From: Strigamia acuminata
Taxonomy: Eukaryota; Arthropoda; Chilopoda; Geophilomorpha; Linotaeniidae
Length of the DNA: 64,000 nucleotides
Assembly (NCBI GenBank): GCA_949358305.1
Contig: OX442318.1
Location: 4,140,501-4,204,500 of the forward strand
Direction of reading: 5' to 3'
Part shown: positions 58,901-64,000 of the stretch, piece by piece
Layout of the letters: the number at the start of each line of letters is the position of its first letter
How positions within the stretch are numbered: the first letter of the stretch is position 1
Program-made: the position numbers and the translations under genes
The notes under the pieces: generated by a model
Seen by the model: only the letters and a program-made list of their open reading frames with translations
Databases searched by the model: none
What the model was told of the DNA's origin: nothing

Positions 58901-61676
58901 CTTTATTTATTGTTGTATTTCTTCGATACAAAGATGCACTTTTTTCCCAAATAACCCAGTCTAAAAGTGAGGGGTATGTTTTTTAATTGCACGTTTTCGC
59001 ACATTTTTCCGAGCAGCACGTTTTTCATTTGGAAACGTCGTAGCAATGTACTGTATCACAGGCTGATGAATCAGGTTCACTGATTCAGAGGACAAGATGA
59101 ATAAAATACCTGTACGTGTGGGTACATTTTGAACAAACTTTTTTCTCATTGTTTAAATTTAGTGTTTTCTCTTATTATTGAAATAAAAATGTAAAAAATA
59201 TTACAAATATATGTGCCTTACCAACAGGGATCGTCCGTAAACTTTTGTTCAGTGCATCGTATACCACACGATATAAACTCATCGTTTGGTACACATGGTT
59301 CATTTTTTGTGCTTAAAAAAGAATACTGGAAAGAAATTACATGATACAATAGTCTCTGAAATGACTTCTCCAAACAGGATATGATGTTTGTACATCATAT
59401 CTCTGAGACGTCAACTCAAAACAATTCACATAATAGGATTAAGATTAAGTTAGCTATTGCTACAATACAATAGGGGGTTTCATTATATGAATGATTTTGC
59501 AATTTTGTGATTTTGCATTAATCACAAAATCATTAATTTTTGATTCCTCCAAAAATGGGATTACATTGAATTAACCCAGTCAATTTTGCAATTGTGTGAT
59601 CTGGACAACTTTGTGATTTTTGAGTATTGTCATGTGATATTTGTTCTACCAATCACATTTACATTCACTAAAGTACAAGAGAGTGAAAACACAAAATCCC
59701 AAAAACATCTAAAAGGTGGTTTTTGTGAAATTTTGCATTTCAGTTATACGTATTTCCAAAATATTTTATGGAAGAAAATCTAATTTTTTTTGCAGTGTAC
59801 CTTTGATTTTGTGATTGTGTATTTTTTCTCTTTTGTGTTTGTGACCGTCAGGCCACCTGGGGTGACCTACGTCACTGCCACACACCACCATACGGCCCCA
59901 AGATCACCCCCTGATTGGGCAAGGTGATCTACCCCGGGGGAAGGAGGGAGCTGAGTGGTATGGGGAGGAGTTGCAGAGAGAGAGAGTGCGGATACCGACC
60001 AGGCCGGTCGTGTGTTGACAGAGTTCCAGGGTGTTGTAGTAGACGAGGGGACAAGACGTGTCCCGGCTGAAGAGGACTCTGCACTCCTTCCCATTCACCA
60101 CAGCGATGCTCAGTATCTGGGTTCGCCACCCAATACAGCCTCCATGAGTGGTCACTGCGGGCTGTAGGTAAGTACAGCATGAATGTAATGTTGAACCGAC
60201 CACGTCACCCATTGGGCTCGCGCCCAGTGTGTGACGGGTCGGTTGCCGGTGCGGCGTGCCTTCGTGGCACCCCTGCAACGGGTAACGGGATTCCCCATAC
60301 CCCTAGACAACACAATAAAGGCCAACCAACCAATATTGTGGGATTCCCCGTTATTTACGTGAAGTATGCGTCCCTACCCAGTGTTATCAGTCCCCTGACT
60401 ACACTGGCGAGACCATAGCAGTCACATGTTTTTGCAATTATGCACATGATTGGTGGAACTGATACCACGTGACAAATTCAAAAGTGCAAAATTGCTAAAA
60501 TTGCAAAATTGCCTTAATTAATGAAACCCGCTATTGTTGGTAGCCGTATATTTGGGCAGGTCAGTATTGAGTTAGTTCAATCGAGAATTCACTTCTTTAA
60601 GTGATTTAAGCAGAAGACAATTTGTCTTTTGAGGATTGAATGCACTTAATGTTAAAATAATTATTTTATTTTCATGTTACTAAACGTTATTGAGAACCCA
60701 TAGTCATTATTTTTACTTGTGTAACGGTGAAGCCAATGGATGGTTGAATGTTTGCAGGTACTCGCAGATAGATTGCAAAATCAAACGGTACATCAATTGA
60801 GACCTAAGATGGATTTTGTAAACTACAGTCTCAAATACAGAATAAATATTAAATGTATTTTATACGCCATCTGGTTGAAACGGGCTAGGCATTTCCAATT
60901 TCATTGTCATTCTAAGCTCAGAATGTTCCAATGACCTGTTAACTATGTAACAAATATAATACAGAATAGTTTACACAACAAAATAATTTGGCAATTTTGT
61001 ATTCCATTCTAAGCTAAATGCTGCGTCTCTAATACTTAACTGTTTACTTGCATACATTTGCCATAAGGTGTAGTTCTGTCTTTTTGATGAAACCCCAATG
61101 GTAAGTTTGGCTATGACAACATGCAAAAATGAAATTGAGAAACGGATATAAAAACCTGCACTTTACTTTGTAGTTAGCACTCCCGAATGTCAGCGTTACA
61201 ATTAAATCAATAGGGTCGTTTAAATCTGAACCTTCTGACCAATCTAAATTAAATATTGTTTAGAGTTTGGACCGATCTTCATTTTTTTGTTTCAAATGCT
61301 TTGTTGATTAAGTTTTACCGTCTGTGCAAATGGACGCTGGTGGGAAATGAAAGTGTTCCAATTCTTTCTGATGTACATTAACAGACTTTGGTTCTCCCAA
61401 GTAGAATGAGATGCAATTATACATTTGGTAGCAATAAGTGAGAGAACAGATAACGACAAGAAATGCCCAAAAAATACGAAATGTGTACGAACGTGAGCCG
61501 TCTAGGAGAATATGAAATTCTGGAGCTACATTTTTATCTTTCTCGATGGCCTCAATGATTGAAGATGTTATTAAATGGCGATGTTTTTTGAATCCGCGTT
61601 GAATGAGCAGGCGATGTCTTCTGACACCGTATTCATTGAGCTGGCGATGGCTTCCGATTCTGTATTGATTAAGCAT
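52978..61676 (-). CDS. gene A: tandem two-module DEG/ENaC channel, 778 aa
   Basis: Coding exons: 61319-61676, 61167-61234, 61056-61110, 60866-60942, 60717-60803, 59222-59325, 56550-57369, 54934-55012, 54789-54871, 54631-54729, 54449-54558, 52978-53374; 778 residues. The most divergent member. Its first ectodomain is shorter, and an 84-bp intron (61235-61318) inside the part homologous to exon 1 must be removed to avoid two stops; this is an inference from GTAAAA/GGTCAG signals and frame. Module 1 TM1 is FRIFWAFLVVICSLTYCYQM; TM2 is GGNLGLWLGFSLLSLLDC. Module 2 TM1 lies in KWIYAIYFSCTLFSCYILQS, then FPNIIGC; last TM2 is SLTLGVSLLILVHI. G-x-S is kept in both. Exon 6 starts with C at 57369, giving Cys where the others have Trp at the junction. 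The ATG follows an ATCTAG acceptor. Introns hold several retroelement insertions. Confidence 0.85.
53674..53825. mobile_element. hairpin MITE in gene A last intron
   Basis: CTAGCTGCATTCAAAAACTC and GAGTTTTTGAATGCAGCTAG are perfect inverse copies, and nearly the whole 152 bp pairs with itself around a short loop at ATTGAATAACA. Relative of 13382-13543. Confidence 0.7.
55153..56105 (+). pseudogene. BEL/Pao integrase remnant in gene A intron
   Basis: VVVGVDFAVPLYQRTGQKSY with IALFTCALTCALHLEL, then FFSRRGVPSVIYSDNAKTF and KFIVERAAWWGG show the integrase core with its two Asp. A frameshift near 55510 moves the FWERMLRSVKTCLKKI part to another frame, and the C-terminal piece is stop-ridden. It belongs to a different BEL lineage from the element at 32161. 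Confidence 0.8.
56209..56429 (+). mobile_element. probable 3' LTR of the BEL remnant
   Basis: TGTAACTGTCACCAGATGTG to TTTTTGACA, with GAATAAACTTGTGC inside, lies directly after the integrase remnant where a 3' LTR would be. No second copy is in the window to fix the ends. Confidence 0.45.
57925..58812 (+). mobile_element. TGTGAC...GTCACA LTR-like repeat with a MITE inside
   Basis: TGTGACCGCTTGGCCACC to CCAGTCACA, with 4-bp duplication TTAC at 57921-57924 and 58813-58816. Removing the MITE at 58174-58605 leaves about 450 bp collinear with 59840-60426. Has GGTAAGTACGG and ATTAAAGGCC. In the gene A intron between coding exons 59222-59325 and 56550-57369. Confidence 0.7.
58174..58605. mobile_element. 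MITE with CCGTATATCCCCGTGTATAA ends
   Basis: CCGTATATCCCCGTGTATAA at the left is mirrored by TTATACACGGGGATATACGG at the right, flanked by TA (58172-58173, 58606-58607). The interior has about five units of a 31-bp repeat around TTTACTAAATTGTAGTCAAT. A partial relative is at about 15180-15275. Confidence 0.75.
59840..60426 (+). mobile_element. TGTGAC...GTCACA LTR-like repeat, full copy
   Basis: 587 bp from TGTGACCGTCAGGCCACC to GCAGTCACA, with TGTT duplicated at 59836-59839 and 60427-60430. Contains a purine-rich stretch (GAGAGAGAGAG), a splice-donor-like TAGGTAAGTACAG and ACAATAAAGGCC. These fit a solo LTR. In the gene A intron between coding exons 60717-60803 and 59222-59325. Confidence 0.7.
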
Positions 61677-62544
61677 CTAGATTGAAAAAAATTTGAATGA
61701 ATATGTGGTTGTTTTTCTTACTTTACTACTGAAGACTTATGATTTGATTAATTGTTTGTAGTTTAATGCCATTAATGCTTTTAAACATTGTTTTTACACT
61801 GTTTTGTAAAAATGAGATGAATTCTGGTGGCGATTTATCACATTAATGTCGAATTCAAAAATGTTTTTCATACTGCTTTTGTTCGTACTAAATCATCACC
61901 AAGTACTGAACACATTAAAATTTAATAGGCCGGCTATCAGGAATACATAGAAGCATATTGCTAACAATAGATATTATATAGCAACACTATAATAGTATAT
62001 AAACCAACAATGTAAACTCATATTAATTGTTACATACAAAATATATTTTTCACCAGTTTTGTTAATAATGCGCATTCTGGTGGTGATTTAAAAATTAAAG
62101 TTTTAGTTTCCAAAATCAGATAAGGGCAAGTGATTTTCAGTTGCAAGGAAATTTACACTCTTGGCAAGATTACGAGATTAATCAGTGCCCCAATACGGAC
62201 ACTGCTCTCTGGAATCTCTCCAATCTAGTGACACAGGAACTGGATACTCAGGACACATTCCGGATTAAGTCATTGTCTTAATCTGAACTCTGTGCAGGTG
62301 CGAGGGGTGGCTTAACCCATTCTTAATCCCTTGGTCCAGTTGTTCTAAATTACATGGGAATTTAGTATTTTTGGCCAAAATGTTTTAATATCACATGCAA
62401 ACATACATTAAACAACATTTCTGTTGCTAAAATTACATAAAACTTGAGTTTTATGTATTTACTTAAGTTTTATAGGAATTTAGTCAAATCGACTGCCGTA
62501 ATCTGGTGCCAAATATTGACATTTATTTCCATACTCGAACTGTC
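61677..62544. other. upstream region of gene A
   Basis: AT-rich. A leader exon is expected somewhere here or further up because exon 1 begins at an acceptor, but I cannot place it. No coding frame is recognised. Confidence 0.35.
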
Positions 62545-63400
62545 ACAAGTACTGTATGTTAAACCACGCTAGCCAAGAAGTTTGATTTTGGTTCTAAGAT
62601 ACCTGGTGCAGGCCAGGACAAATTGAAGAAGCCATTGATAACTTAAACCATAAGTATCAATATGGGACACCACTAAAAGTTAAGAAAAATAAACCAAAGC
62701 GTAAGCTATGAAGTTTTAGATGTTGCAATCTGTGTACATAGAATGAATGGAGAGTATGAATAATTTATATAAGCTGAATGTAGATATGCATGTCTCGCCC
62801 ATTTTGTCAACATTGAAATGAATGACATTTATTTCTATAGAGTTCGTGCTGTTTACATTTTATTTCTATTGAGTTTGTTCTGTTTACATTTTCTTTCTAT
62901 AGAGTTTGTGCTGTTTACATTTCATTTTTCTAAACAGTTCATGTTTGATTTGAATGTTTTATTCGTCATTTTGAATAATTTGCATTTGAATGTAATGAAT
63001 AGAAAGTGTGAATTTGTAAGACTTTGATGTTTGATCAGTTTGTTGGAACAAGATTTCTTTCAATGCCTGAATGAACATTAATGTTGTTTGCTTTTCCAAT
63101 TTTTGAGCTATATCAACATCATTTTTAGAATGAGATTGATTTTTATATGTAAACATGACAGTTCACCTTTCCTTGAAATTATTTTTATGAAACTTTTACG
63201 AAAGTTTTGTTTTTTGGGTTAAAACGGACGTCCCCTGTTTGAATTTCAATTTGAATTTCATTTTTCTTATTATTATATTAAATGAAAGAAAAAAAAATTG
63301 GAATCCAAAAGAAAATGCTAGGAATGAGTTTTGTAATCCGATAATTGTTTAACAGTTTTGTTGCTAGATGGAATTGTTGGAGTGAAACCCGATACAGGGA
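62545..63400. repeat. segmental duplicate of gene B upstream sequences
   Basis: Contains in series the blocks found at 50268-50410, 45540-45735 and 47925-48440. Here they are adjacent, which identifies the intervening DNA upstream of gene B as later insertions or rearrangement. Confidence 0.7.
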
Positions 63401-64000
63401 GGAGGCGTGCTGGTGGCCACCGGCAAGCCGAATCTTTACGGGGGATGGGCGGTTACACTACAGCCAATGCGGACATATTCCAATTGCCATGCTGCAGCCA
63501 ATGTTTCCTTTATGGGCTGGGCGAGGAAGCGAGGTGAACTGAGCTTTGAGTGACACCAACTTTCATGGAAGACATTTGTCGCTCAATGCCGGTTCCTACT
63601 TAGGGGACGCTGGCGCAAGAACGATTCAAGTGCGATGAATTTAGGCGTTTGGTAAGTATGATCTGGGTAGGCAGCAAAGTGCTTGCACGCATGGGAGAAC
63701 TGACATGGAAGTTGCTGTGGCATTTCATAAGCTATGAATCGACCTGTGGCTGCTCAAGGCGCTCATTCTGGTTCACATTGTTCAATTCCTACCCTGTCCC
63801 GTGTACTGGTCAGAAGCAATTGCAAGTTGCAAATTACAACTCAAGAATTGTGGAGATTGGGACTCGGACAGTATGGCGAGCTGCTGGAGGTATGGGGATA
63901 CCGATGGTGAAGAGCTCAAATGGTGCAGAGAGTTTGTTAGGGCCTAGGAACGATATCTGTGCGTTTAGGTGGCTACCAGCTTTGAAAAAAGACTGTAACT
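63401..64000. other. GC-richer end segment, nothing recognised
   Basis: Base composition rises compared with its surroundings and there is a donor-like TTTGGTAAGTATG at about 63650 on the plus strand. Reading frames are short and I recognise no protein, repeat end or RNA. It may be the edge of another element or gene outside the window. Confidence 0.25.

Noticed and set aside
61235-61318. Premature stops making gene A a pseudogene
   Set aside because: An in-phase intron with usable splice signals covers them and all later exons are intact. Kept as an uncertainty in the gene entry.

Overview
The window is animal (eukaryotic) nuclear DNA. It is AT-rich, its genes are split by introns with GT-AG (occasionally GC-AG) boundaries, and it is packed with BEL/Pao, copia, Ty3/gypsy and Tc1-type elements plus many small inverted-repeat (MITE-like) elements. 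I cannot name the species. The mix of elements and the degenerin/ENaC proteins would fit an arthropod or another invertebrate.

The host content is one gene family. Five intact genes lie head-to-tail on the minus strand at 4110-9011 (E), 12166-19013 (D), 21970-28535 (C), 39348-44436 (B) and 52978-61676 (A). Each splices in frame from 11 coding exons (12 in A) into a protein of 778-810 residues. Each protein contains two complete DEG/ENaC channel modules in series: TM1, cysteine-rich ectodomain, TM2, a cytosolic linker of about 40 residues, then a second TM1, ectodomain and TM2. The linker is coded inside one exon (exon 6), so the fusion does not depend on how introns are called. The intron phases of the first half (0,1,0,0,2) repeat exactly in the second half. 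This indicates duplication of a six-exon single-module gene followed by fusion of the last exon of one copy to the first exon of the next. I consider this tandem-module channel family the main discovery of the window.

Broken relics, mostly of the last exon (second TM2), lie between the genes at 3856-3982, 21091-21324, 31735-32160 with 38718-38912, and 52150-52977. Larger segmental repeats (2656-3975 with 9942-12400; 29.1-31.9 kb with 45.3 kb and 51.7-53.0 kb; 45.5-48.4 kb with 62.5-63.4 kb) show that the array grew by tandem duplication.

Layout: 1-2240, a copia-like pol relic split by a 1.7-kb inverted-repeat element. 2656-3982, truncated duplicate of the 3' flank of gene D. 4-9 kb, gene E. 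9.5-12.1 kb, MITEs and flank. 12.2-19 kb, gene D, with a Tc1-type transposon nested in another element inside intron 3. 19.4-21.9 kb, MITEs and a relic exon. 22-28.5 kb, gene C, with a short terminal-repeat retroelement in intron 8. 28.5-32 kb, flank with a solo LTR, MITEs and a 9-bp-TSD foldback. 32.2-38.7 kb, a complete young BEL/Pao element (1762-residue ORF, 615-bp LTRs, 5-bp TSD) inserted in a relic exon. 39.3-44.4 kb, gene B, with a 20-bp minisatellite in intron 3. 44.8-52.9 kb, a tRNA-like sequence, tandem repeats, a MITE, LTR-like sequences and a gypsy gag remnant. 53-61.7 kb, gene A, carrying two LTR-like insertions and a BEL remnant in introns. 61.7-64 kb, no gene recognised. All exon calls were made by eye from splice signals and paralogue alignment; no transcripts or searches were available.
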